Notes under the pieces: generated by a model
Databases searched by the model: none
Told to the model about the DNA's origin: nothing
Seen by the model: only the letters and a program-made list of their open reading frames with translations
NCBI GenBank assembly: GCA_045616165.1
Contig: JAZLGF010000007.1
Coordinates: 1 to 16,141 of the forward strand
Direction: 5' to 3'
DNA: 16,141 bases
DNA from: RGIG5612 sp045616165
Lineage (GTDB): Bacteria; Bacillota; Clostridia; Lachnospirales; Lachnospiraceae
Made by a program: the position numbers and the translations under genes
Part shown: piece after piece, positions 6,482 to 14,200 of the stretch
Layout of the letters: the number at the start of each line of letters is the position of its first letter
How positions within the stretch are numbered: the first letter of the stretch is position 1

Positions 6482-7570
6482 ATGAAATCAAGAAAAAAAT
6501 CTCCATTACTTATAGTTTTGATTATTGTATTGGCGGTTCTTGTTGTAGTCGTTGCACCGCTTTTGTGGTACAGCGCTAATACTAAGGCCGTGTCTAAAGA
6601 TGGAGAAGCTCAGATTGTTGAAATTGCTGATGGAGCAACAATTTCTTCTGTTGCAGCCCAGCTTAAAAAAGAAGGATTAATCAAGGATGTAACGGCTTTT
6701 AAGATATACACAAAACTTAATCATACAAAAGGATTTCAAGCGGGAACGTATGGAATTTCTCCAAGCATGAGCGTAAAAAAAATTGTAACAATGCTTGAAA
6801 ACGGAGATATATACACAGGCGATCAACTTACCTTTACATACATCGAAGGTGTTCCTATGTGGTGGCTTGCATCTAAAATAGAGGAACAAACAAACAATAC
6901 CGCAGAAGACGTTTATGCAAAATTAGAAGATGAAGCTTACATTGATAGCGTTATTGAAAAATATTGGTTTATTACTGATGAAATAAAAAATTCAAATATT
7001 TATTATCCGTTAGAAGGATATCTTTTCCCTGACACATATACATTTATTGATAAAGATATTTCAGTAGAAGAAATTTTCTCGATCATGCTTAACAAGATGG
7101 ATGAAGTTTTGTCCGGGTATAAAGAAGCACTTGAAAAAAGCGATTTTACAATTCATGAATTTTTATCATTCACATCAGTTGTTGAAGCAGAAACTATGAA
7201 TGCTCAAGACAGAGCTGGTGTTGCAGGAGTATTTTACAATCGTTTAGATAATGGTATGGCTCTTGGAAGCGATCCAACAACATATTATGCAATTAAGCTT
7301 GACCTTAAAGAAAGAGCATTATACCAGGATGAATTAGATTTAGATAACCCTTACAATACTAGAGGCCCTAACATGGGAGGCAAGGTTCCAGTAGGTCCAA
7401 TATGTTCAATAAGCCGTGAATCAATAGAGGCATCATTGAATCCAAGAGATTTTGATGCATTGTTCTTTGTAGGAGATAAGAACGGAAAGACGTACTTTAC
7501 AAATACTAATGCTGAACATGAACAAATCATTGCTGAATTAAAAGAAAGTGGCGATTGGTTTGAGTGGTAA
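6482..7570 (+). CDS. mltG: Endolytic murein transglycosylase MltG (YceG family)
   Basis: A 362-aa membrane-bound lytic transglycosylase that cuts nascent glycan strands and is thought to set where peptidoglycan chains end. A basic N-terminus (KSRKK) is followed by one membrane segment at about 9-29, leaving the rest outside the cell. A LysM-like module lies at about 40-110 (IADGATISSVAAQLKKEGLI). The catalytic domain contains the family's EGYLFPDTY (178-186), then SVVEAET with the expected catalytic Glu at 235, followed by AGVFYNRLDNGMALGSDPTTYYA. Length is normal. The ATG at 6482 is used because the promoter overlaps the alternative upstream TTG. The 3' end overlaps the likely tadA start. 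Confidence 0.93.
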   Translation: MKSRKKSPLLIVLIIVLAVLVVVVAPLLWYSANTKAVSKDGEAQIVEIADGATISSVAAQLKKEGLIKDVTAFKIYTKLNHTKGFQAGTYGISPSMSVKKIVTMLENGDIYTGDQLTFTYIEGVPMWWLASKIEEQTNNTAEDVYAKLEDEAYIDSVIEKYWFITDEIKNSNIYYPLEGYLFPDTYTFIDKDISVEEIFSIMLNKMDEVLSGYKEALEKSDFTIHEFLSFTSVVEAETMNAQDRAGVAGVFYNRLDNGMALGSDPTTYYAIKLDLKERALYQDELDLDNPYNTRGPNMGGKVPVGPICSISRESIEASLNPRDFDALFFVGDKNGKTYFTNTNAEHEQIIAELKESGDWFEW

Positions 7571-8021
7571 AAAAGAATGCTTCATGAAAGAAGCAATAAA
7601 AGAAGCGAAGAAAGCAAACAAGATAGGCGAAGTTCCTATCGGTTGCGTTATCGTTTATAAAGATGAAATTATCGGCAGAGGGTATAATCGAAGGATGACC
7701 GACAAAACAGCACTTGCCCATGCCGAAATTTCAGCAATCAAAAAAGCCTGCAAAAAAATAGGCGACTGGCGACTCGATGATACAGAAATATATATTACGC
7801 TCGAGCCGTGTCAGATGTGTGCGGGCGCAATCGTTCAGTCCAGAATTAAAAATGTCTATATAGGCGCAATGAATCCTAAAGCTGGATGTGCCGGCTCGAT
7901 TCTTGACCTTCTTCATGAAAAAAGATTTAATCATCAATGTAATGTTGAAACAGGTATCTTAGAAGAAGAGTGTTCTAAACTCTTAACGGAGTTCTTTTCA
8001 AGTTTAAGAAAAAATAAATAG
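7560..8021 (+). CDS. tadA: tRNA-specific adenosine deaminase TadA
   Basis: A 153-aa zinc deaminase that converts A34 to inosine in the wobble position of tRNA-Arg(ACG). The cytidine-deaminase-type zinc site is complete: HAE (54-56, with the catalytic Glu) and PCQMC (83-87, two zinc-binding Cys). FNHQ and the LEEECS helix near the C-terminus match Bacillus TadA closely. The start is uncertain. TTG 7560 gives an N-terminus of the family's usual length; GTG 7548 and ATG 7584 are in frame too, and none has a good ribosome binding site. The overlap with mltG suggests coupling to it. The TAG stop (8019-8021) reaches the 3' end of the oppositely oriented SRP RNA. Confidence 0.93.
   Translation: MSGKKECFMKEAIKEAKKANKIGEVPIGCVIVYKDEIIGRGYNRRMTDKTALAHAEISAIKKACKKIGDWRLDDTEIYITLEPCQMCAGAIVQSRIKNVYIGAMNPKAGCAGSILDLLHEKRFNHQCNVETGILEEECSKLLTEFFSSLRKNK
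8007..8020 (-). terminator. U-rich 3' tail that ends ffs transcription
   Basis: On the minus strand the closing helix of the SRP RNA ends at 8021 and is followed by TATTTATTTTTTCTT. The long helix plus the U-rich tail forms an intrinsic terminator, placed inside the last codons of tadA. Confidence 0.6.
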
Positions 8022-8178
8022 TCCGTGCAATTGGGCAATCAACGACTCTTTTTAGGCACCCCAAAGTCACACAAAAGGTTTCGCTTAGTGCTGCTTCGTT
8101 CCCGACCTGACACGGTTCACGAATTTTTGTTGCATTGGACCCAAACGTCAATGCCGTTGACTGCCCGATTACACGGAC
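8021..8178 (-). ncRNA. ffs: Signal recognition particle RNA, small bacterial type
   Basis: The RNA scaffold of the SRP, which binds Ffh and guides membrane-protein synthesis. On the minus strand the universal Ffh-binding hairpin is plain: GTCAGG (8103-8109 region), a TCG-GGAA-CGA tetraloop hairpin, and AAGCAGC. These asymmetric motifs fix the orientation. The ends pair over about 24 bp: GUCCGUGUAAUCGGGCAGUC at the 5' end with GAUUGCCCAAUUGCACGGAC at the 3' end, with only G-U deviations. In between, helix 5 continues as a rod with internal loops. There is no Alu domain. At about 158 nt it is longer than the roughly 110-nt E. coli 4.5S RNA but shorter than the roughly 270-nt Bacillus form. A promoter and a U-tract frame it. 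Confidence 0.9.
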
Positions 8179-8186
8179 GTTTTCCC

Positions 8187-8215
8187 ATTATAATCTAACA
8201 ACATTTATGCGTCAA
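8187..8215 (-). promoter_or_regulatory. Strong promoter of ffs
   Basis: On the minus strand TTGACG (8210-8215), 17 nt, TATAAT (8187-8192). The predicted start at about 8180 is two bases from the first paired base of the SRP RNA, so promoter and RNA structure confirm each other. Confidence 0.85.
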
Positions 8216-8234
8216 TGTTTATATATGTTCGCAG

Positions 8235-8449
8235 CCCGTCGGCTCAATAACGTTCGCGTCCCGTACTTGTGGACCGTGCTCGCAGACCGTCCCACTCGTT
8301 CCTGGCTCGGGTTCCAACTCGCCGATAACGAGTAGGACGGCTCTGCTCGCTTCATTTAAACAGTGAGCGGAGCCGTGCAACTTTTTTCAGAGCGTTTTTA
8401 GCGGTTGAAAAAAGTTCGTACGGGACGCGAACGTTATTGAGCCGACGGG
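8235..8449. repeat. 215-bp palindromic element with perfect 32-bp inverted repeats
   Basis: Arms 8235-8266 and 8418-8449 are perfect reverse complements over 32 bp and GC-rich within AT-rich surroundings. The 151-nt interior is itself folded. Hairpin A pairs 8287-8300 with 8327-8340 (copy R of the dispersed repeat). Hairpin B pairs 8337-8348 with 8365-8376, one G-U, sharing four bases with A. Hairpin C is a perfect 11-bp pair, 8379-8389 with 8406-8416, ending one base before the right arm. It would form a multi-branched RNA or a DNA cruciform. It lies between the divergent ffs and dnaX promoters and contains no credible gene. It might be a small non-autonomous mobile element, but no target-site duplication was established. 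Confidence 0.75.
8278..8350 (-). repeat. Structured dispersed repeat, copy R (inverted relative to copy L)
   Basis: The reverse complement of this 73-bp block matches 330-401 with one difference in the first 56 bases and an altered final third. The stem is 8287-8300 with 8327-8340. On the minus strand all 14 pairs form (one is G-U), while the plus strand has one C-A mismatch. The 26-nt loop (8301-8326) is identical to that of copy L. The copy lies wholly inside the 215-bp palindrome. Confidence 0.7.
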
Positions 8450-8474
8450 ACGCGAGCTATTCTAAAAGATGCAT

Positions 8475-8510
8475 GCGTTAAAGTATTAACGAGTGGAGTA
8501 AATACTACGC
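8475..8510. repeat. Small hairpin upstream of dnaX
   Basis: GCGT (8475-8478) pairs with ACGC (8507-8510) and AGTATT (8482-8487) with AATACT (8501-8506). It lies between the palindromic element and the dnaX promoter. Apart from this hairpin and the promoter, 8450-8619 shows nothing recognisable. Confidence 0.4.
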
Positions 8511-8539
8511 TGAAGCCCCTAAAAATCTTACTTTTTTGT

Positions 8540-8568
8540 TTGATATTACTTATTATATATGCTAAAAT
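8540..8568 (+). promoter_or_regulatory. Extended -10 promoter for dnaX-ybaB-recR
   Basis: TTGATA (8540-8545), 17 nt, TAAAAT (8563-8568), with TGC directly before the -10 box. The predicted start near 8575 leaves a leader of about 45 nt to the dnaX ATG at 8620. Confidence 0.75.
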
Positions 8569-8619
8569 TATTTCAACTATGGGTTAGTGTATCTAGCCGC
8601 TTTTTTGGGGTACATTTTT

Positions 8620-10272
8620 ATGTCATATGTTGCGCTTTACAGAAAATTTAGACCACAAAATTTCAACCTGATAAAAGGCCAAGACCACGTTGTCAAAACG
8701 CTCAAAAATCAGGTTAGAAATGGCCGCATCGGACACGCATATTTGTTTACCGGAACTAGGGGAACAGGAAAAACCAGCGTTGCCAAAATTTTCGCAAAAG
8801 CGGTTAACTGTTTAAATCCGATAGATGGCGAACCATGCAACGAATGTGAAAATTGTAAAGCTATAATGCAAGGAAACTTTATAGATGTCGTTGAAATTGA
8901 CGCCGCGTCTAATACAGGCGTTGATGATATCCGTAGAGTTATCGATGAAATTCAATACACCCCAGTTAAAGGAAAATATAAAGTTTATATAATCGACGAG
9001 GCGCACATGCTTAGTACGCCTGCGGCAAATGCGTTTCTTAAAACGCTTGAAGAACCACCGGAGTATGCTGTTTTTATTTTAGCAACAACAGATCCGCACA
9101 AATTACCAATCACGATTCTTTCGAGATGTCAAAGATATGATTTTAAGAGAATCTCGATTGATGATTTAACAGAGAATTTAAGAAGTATAACAAATCAAGA
9201 AAATGTTGAGATAGAGGAAAAGGCTTTAAGATACATCGCTAAGATGGGCGATGGCTCGTCTAGAGATTCGATTAGTCTTTTAGATAAATGCATAGCTTTT
9301 AATCTTGGAAATAAGATTAGTTATGAAGACGTTCTTGTAACACTTGGAGTTGTTGATGCAGAAACTTTTTCAGGATTATTTAGAAGCGTTGCAAAAGGCG
9401 ATACAAAAAACGCTTTAGATTTTATCGATAAGGCAGTAGACAACGGAAAAGATTTAAGTCAGTTCATAAATGATTTTATTTGGTACTTAAGAAATGTGCT
9501 GCTCTTAAAAATAAACAATTCTTCTGATGCGGAAGTACTTGGAGTATCGGAAGAAAACATGAAGACATTAAAAGAAGATTCACAAATCGTAGGCGAAGAA
9601 ATTCTTTTAAGATACATAAGAGTTCTTTCGGAATTGATTAACCAACTTAGGTTTTCACCTGCAAAGCAAATTCTTACAGAAGTGGCAATTATAAAATTAT
9701 CTAAACCACAAATGGAAAGTGATGTTGAATCACTTGCTGATAGAGTTAGACAGTTAGAAGCAGGAGTCGTTGTTGCCCCTAAAACTTCTTTCGAAAAACG
9801 CTCAAGTTTCGAAACGGTAGAACCAGACATAATCGATATGAGTAGTGATTATGAAGAGATGACTATTCCGGAATTTGAATACGAAGAACCTAAATACGAA
9901 GAGCCGGAATATGAAGAGGCAAAATCAATCGTTATGCCGAATGAAAAAGCAAGCCTTAGTCTTGTAATGGAAAAATGGAATGAGATTGTTTTAGGACTTA
10001 CTGACAGAAGAATAAAAAGTAATTTAGGAAAATGTTCGGTAGCGCTCGAAGAAGATACAATTGCTATTTATCCGATAAGTGAGATGGCGTATATGCAACT
10101 CAAAGAAGAAAGCACGATTAAATATCTTCAGCAGACAATAAAAGAAAGCACGGGAATTGACGCAAATATTATTGTTAGAGCAGTTGGACAAAAAAGCGAA
10201 ATAGCAAATCAAACAAGTATAGAAGCACTTTTAGGAAATATAAATATTAACATCGGAACGGAGGATGCTTAA
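8620..10272 (+). CDS. dnaX: DNA polymerase III subunit gamma/tau
   Basis: A 550-aa clamp-loader subunit that loads the beta clamp and links replisome parts. The AAA+ core is complete: Walker A GTRGTGKTS (45-53), zinc-module Cys 64, 73, 76 and 79, DEAH at 126-129, and the SRC arginine-finger motif at 168-170. The helical collar domain follows at about 215-360. Next comes an acidic linker with a tandem five-residue repeat, (E/K)YEEx, at about 420-434, and a C-terminal tau-like domain (about 445-550). The ATG at 8620 is chosen because family members begin MSYxALYRKxRP; GGGG lies 8 nt upstream. An earlier in-frame GTG (8587) would add 11 atypical residues. No convincing slippery site for a shorter gamma form was seen. 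Confidence 0.95.
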   Translation: MSYVALYRKFRPQNFNLIKGQDHVVKTLKNQVRNGRIGHAYLFTGTRGTGKTSVAKIFAKAVNCLNPIDGEPCNECENCKAIMQGNFIDVVEIDAASNTGVDDIRRVIDEIQYTPVKGKYKVYIIDEAHMLSTPAANAFLKTLEEPPEYAVFILATTDPHKLPITILSRCQRYDFKRISIDDLTENLRSITNQENVEIEEKALRYIAKMGDGSSRDSISLLDKCIAFNLGNKISYEDVLVTLGVVDAETFSGLFRSVAKGDTKNALDFIDKAVDNGKDLSQFINDFIWYLRNVLLLKINNSSDAEVLGVSEENMKTLKEDSQIVGEEILLRYIRVLSELINQLRFSPAKQILTEVAIIKLSKPQMESDVESLADRVRQLEAGVVVAPKTSFEKRSSFETVEPDIIDMSSDYEEMTIPEFEYEEPKYEEPEYEEAKSIVMPNEKASLSLVMEKWNEIVLGLTDRRIKSNLGKCSVALEEDTIAIYPISEMAYMQLKEESTIKYLQQTIKESTGIDANIIVRAVGQKSEIANQTSIEALLGNININIGTEDA

Positions 10273-10273
10273 A

Positions 10274-10630
10274 TTGGGTAAAGGACGTGGAGGATATCCT
10301 GGATTTGGTGGCGGAATGCCTAACATGAAACAAATGCAACAGCTTCAACAAAAAGCATTAAAGATGCAACGTGAGATGGAAGAGGCTAGTGCAGCACTTG
10401 AAGAAGAAAGCGTTAGTGCAAGCGCAGGTGGCGGGGCCGTTGAGGTTACTGTTTCAGGAAAGAAAGAAATCACATCTATCAAGATTCAAAAAGAAGCAGT
10501 TGATCCTGACGATATAGAGATGCTCGAAGACCTTATTATTGCAGCAACAAATGAAGCATTAAGAAAGATGGAAGAGCTTTCACAAAATAGAATGTCACAA
10601 ATTACCGGAGGAGTAGGTGGACTATTTTAG
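10274..10630 (+). CDS. ybaB: YbaB/EbfC nucleoid-associated protein
   Basis: A 118-aa DNA-binding protein of the YbaB/EbfC family (YaaK in Bacillus), a dimer thought to coat or organise DNA and nearly always found between dnaX and recR. A Gly-rich N-terminus is followed by a Met/Gln-rich helix (MKQMQQLQQKALKMQREM), a strand region with ASAGGGAVEVTVSG, and the family signature DPDDIEMLEDLIIAATNEAL. The start is most likely TTG 10274: GGAGG at 10260-10264 gives a 9-nt gap, whereas the ATG at 10265 touches the binding site directly. It begins one base after the dnaX stop. Its end overlaps recR by 14 nt. Confidence 0.93.
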   Translation: MGKGRGGYPGFGGGMPNMKQMQQLQQKALKMQREMEEASAALEEESVSASAGGGAVEVTVSGKKEITSIKIQKEAVDPDDIEMLEDLIIAATNEALRKMEELSQNRMSQITGGVGGLF

Positions 10631-11213
10631 CGATACTATTACAAAACTTATAGAGCAGCTTTCACTTCTTCCTGGTATTGGGCCTAAGTCAGCACAAAGA
10701 TTAGCGTTTCATATAATCGACATGCCTAAAGAAGAAGTTGAAGAGTTATCAAAAACTTTAGTGGAAGCTAAACAAAATATTAAGTATTGTAAAACCTGCT
10801 TTACGATTACAGACGAAGAAGAATGTCCGATATGTAAAAGCTCAAAAAGGGACCATAGCGTAATTATGGTTGTTGAAAACACGAGAGATTTAGCAGCGTA
10901 TGAAAAGACTGGAAAGTTTAATGGAGTTTACCATGTACTGCACGGAGCAATCTCACCAATGCTTGGCATCGGACCATCAGATATAAAATTAAAAGAATTA
11001 GTTGAGCGTTTAAGAGGCGACATAAAAGAGGTTATCGTTGCGACAAATTCAAGCCTGGAAGGTGAGACAACAGCTATGTATATTAGCAAACTCATAAAAC
11101 CTGCTGGCATAAAAGTAAGTAGAATAGCTAGCGGAGTGCCGGTTGGCGGAGACCTTGAATGCATAGATGAAGTTACATTACTTAGAGCACTTGAAGGCAG
11201 AGTGGAGATATAA
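10617..11213 (+). CDS. recR: Recombination mediator protein RecR
   Basis: A 198-aa DNA repair protein that works with RecF and RecO to load RecA at single-stranded gaps. The helix-hairpin-helix is at about 17-30 (LLPGIGPKSAQRLA). Zinc-finger Cys are at 58, 61, 70 and 73. The Toprim domain follows, with its conserved Glu at 87 (VVENTRDL), and ends in the ASGVPVGGDLECID segment typical of the family. Length is standard. The GTG start has GGAGG 5 nt upstream, within the end of ybaB, so the genes overlap and are probably coupled. Only two bases separate its stop from the next ATG. Confidence 0.96.
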   Translation: MDYFSDTITKLIEQLSLLPGIGPKSAQRLAFHIIDMPKEEVEELSKTLVEAKQNIKYCKTCFTITDEEECPICKSSKRDHSVIMVVENTRDLAAYEKTGKFNGVYHVLHGAISPMLGIGPSDIKLKELVERLRGDIKEVIVATNSSLEGETTAMYISKLIKPAGIKVSRIASGVPVGGDLECIDEVTLLRALEGRVEI

Positions 11214-11215
11214 AA

Positions 11216-14200
11216 ATGGACAAACATGAATATCGCATAATTTTAGAAGAAATAAACAAAGCTTATCTGCAAGAAAATTATGACAGAGTATTAATGGTTG
11301 CTCAGGAACTCGATGTAAATAAGATCAGTGATAATCATATCTTGGAGATTATTGCTGACTCTTATGAAAAAATGGGTCGAGCTGATATTGCCAGAGAAGT
11401 TTTACTTATTGCTTATGAAAGAACACCAATGGGTAGACAGATGGCTTATAAACTATGCGATATTTCTATTAAGTTAAACGATTTAGATAATGCAGCAGAG
11501 TTCTATCATGATTTCTGCCGCATGGCTCCGAACGATAGCAAAAAATATATTCTCAAATATGAGATAGGCAAAAAAGGTGGAGTGGCTAGAAAAAATCTTG
11601 TTGAAGTTCTTGAAGCCTATTGCGAAAAAGAGATGGATGAAAAATATAAATATGAACTTGCAAATCTCTATCGCGCAACAGGAAGAAAAGAAGAATGTAT
11701 AGAATTATGTGACGAGATAATGCTTTGGTTTGCAGATGGGGCATATGCAAAGAAAGCACAAAAACTTAAAGATGCATGTCTTGGAATTATTGGGCAAAAT
11801 CAAGGAATGAAAAAAAGAGGAACTTTGAGTTTGTTTGATGATGAAAATATCGAAGATATTCCAGACGAAAAAGCAAAACAATACACACAGCCAAAATCAG
11901 AAGAAATTTTTGATGATGCTCCGGCTGTAGAAATTCAAAGATTGGAAGATAGACCGCTTATGAATGAGAATGTTTCATGGCGCATGCCTAACAAAAAGTA
12001 TGATCCAGTTATAACAGAGCCTGAACCAAGACCGGCTCAGAGATTGTCAGTTTCTGATTTCGACGACAGTTACGAAGAGAAGAAAGATGATTATGAAAAT
12101 TATTATCATGACTGGAAAGGCACAGAAGACACAAACGAAAAAGATGACAGCTGGACAATGATAGAAGAAAGTATCCAGCGTGGTTGGACTGACCCTGAGG
12201 AAGCATATGAATCATACGACGATTATGACGATTATGATACAACATGGGAAATGCCTGAGGACATCCTTGAGCCAATAGCTGAAGAAGAGTTTGTTGAACC
12301 TGTATTTGGAGCACATAGACCAGCTCATTTAAGAGATGATTATGTTGCACCAGAAACCAAGCAACAACCTGTAGCTCCAAGTAGTCCTTTTGCGATGCCT
12401 AATAGAATGGCACCACCAGCATCACCAGCATACCAAACCCAGGTTATGCCTCAAGCACCAGTATATCAGGCGCCAGTATATCAGACACCAGCATATCAGA
12501 CACCAGCATATGAGCCTTTGACATATGCACAACCTAGTTATGCTACAAACGAATATGCTCAGCCAGCATACGAAGAACAATCTTATGCTATGCCACAAGA
12601 GCAAATTCCGGCAGAGCCATCATTACTTGGCGCAAAACCATTCGCATTCTCTATTGCACCGGAAGCAGCTGTTCAAAACGAGATAGTTACAACGGCTCCT
12701 AAGGCAGTAGAAAATCTTCCAAATATTTCTGAAAAAGCTAGTCTTGTTAAAAAGCCGACATTAAAAGTTGGTCCGGTTAATGAGATTAAATATAAAATTC
12801 CTGGTGGAGAATATCAGACACCAGCAGACATGCAGGTTGTTCCAGTAGAGCCATCACCGGTACAAGAAATCCCACAAAATCAATTTGGAACATTTACATC
12901 AAGTATACAAAGACAAACTTCTATTCCGGCACCAAAGGTATTGAATCCAGAGCCTGTAAAGGTTGTTATGAGCCCGGATGGAACACAGTCTAATTTAACT
13001 AACAAGAGTGAAAAGGTTAGTCTTGGTTGGGATGATAATTGGGGCGGAGATTTTAAAACTTGGGGTTCAATAAATATGGATGATGCGCCTGCCACGGCAG
13101 CAGAAATAGATGATGAACCGGATTACTTCTCAACAATGTTAGAAATCCCGAGAGATAAGCCAACATTTTCAAGAGGTAATGTTCCTTTTGCGCAACAAGT
13201 TCCGCAAACAAAGTTTGTAGAGCTTAAATCAGGAACACCTTTTGCAGATCCAAATCTAAATGCGGAAAAGGAATACGAGGAAGAAAAACCTATTGAATAT
13301 ATTCCTAAGCATGCAGGAGTTTACTCGGCAGCTCATGGAACTTCTAAGGTTGCGGCTATTGCATCAGAACCAGAAGAAAACTTAACAGAAACTCAAAAGG
13401 CAATTAGAGCTTTCGTTGCGGGTGAACTTACAACAGATGATTTACTCGAAAGAGATGATCTTGATTTAGGTGATGATGAACTTGAAGAAGAAGTAAAGCC
13501 TTCTGATTATGGATACAATGATGAATGGCAAGAATCAGAAAAGACAGAATATGTCGATGAGCCTTCAGAACTTAGACGCTTTAGAAATTCAGGTGAAAGA
13601 TTTGATTTTGAAGAAGAATATGATGAATACGATCAACCTGAATATGATGATGAATTTGAAGAATATGATGATGGTCCTGAATTTACGGAAGCAGAAAAAG
13701 CAATTATGGCTTTTGATGCTATGAATAAATCAGATAATGAATTAGACTTCTTTGAAGAAGATGAAGAAGATGAAGAAGATGAAGAAGATGAAGAAGAATT
13801 TGAACCAGAGCCAGAATTAACTAAAAATGATTTTGTAGATTACGAAAGTGAATTCGATGAGTTTGATGATCAGTTTGAAGATAAAAAGAAACCAAAAGTA
13901 ATCGAAGAAGAATGGACTGATTCAGAAATTCTTGAAGAAAATCCAGTTTTAGAATCTTCAGACGAAGTTGAAGATTTTAAAGAGGAACCAGAAGAATTCG
14001 AAGAAGAGTATGATGAGTCAAAAGAACTAGAAGAATTTGAAGAATTCGAAGAGTTCGAAGAGTTTGATGAAGAGTTCGATGAGTTAGAAGAATCAGAAGA
14101 ATCAGAAGAATTCGAAGAGGATTACGAAGAACCTGAAGAAATTGAGCAAGAATCAAAGTCAGAACTTTCAGCAGCAGAAAAAGCTATCTTAGCATTTGAA

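Noticed and set aside
8132..8154. Separate side hairpin (GCATTG/CAATGC) in the SRP RNA suggesting an Alu-like arm
   Set aside because: The same bases can join a continuous helix 5 by pairing with the 3' strand (UUUGGG with CCUAAA), which fits the rod-like small SRP RNA better.
8135..8335. Open frame of 66 codons on the plus strand between tadA and dnaX
   Set aside because: It overlaps the SRP RNA gene, its promoter and the palindromic repeat, has no ribosome binding site, and its composition reflects the GC-rich repeat rather than codon use of the neighbours.
8587..8619. In-frame GTG extending dnaX by 11 residues
   Set aside because: DnaX proteins begin MSYxALYRKxRP, matching the ATG at 8620, and GGGG is correctly spaced for that ATG.
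9780..9860. Programmed frameshift in dnaX producing a short gamma subunit
   Set aside because: No A-rich slippery heptamer with a following stem was found near the end of the collar domain.
10265..10273. ATG start for ybaB nine bases upstream
   Set aside because: GGAGG abuts this ATG with no spacer; the TTG at 10274 has a 9-nt gap. Not fully excluded.
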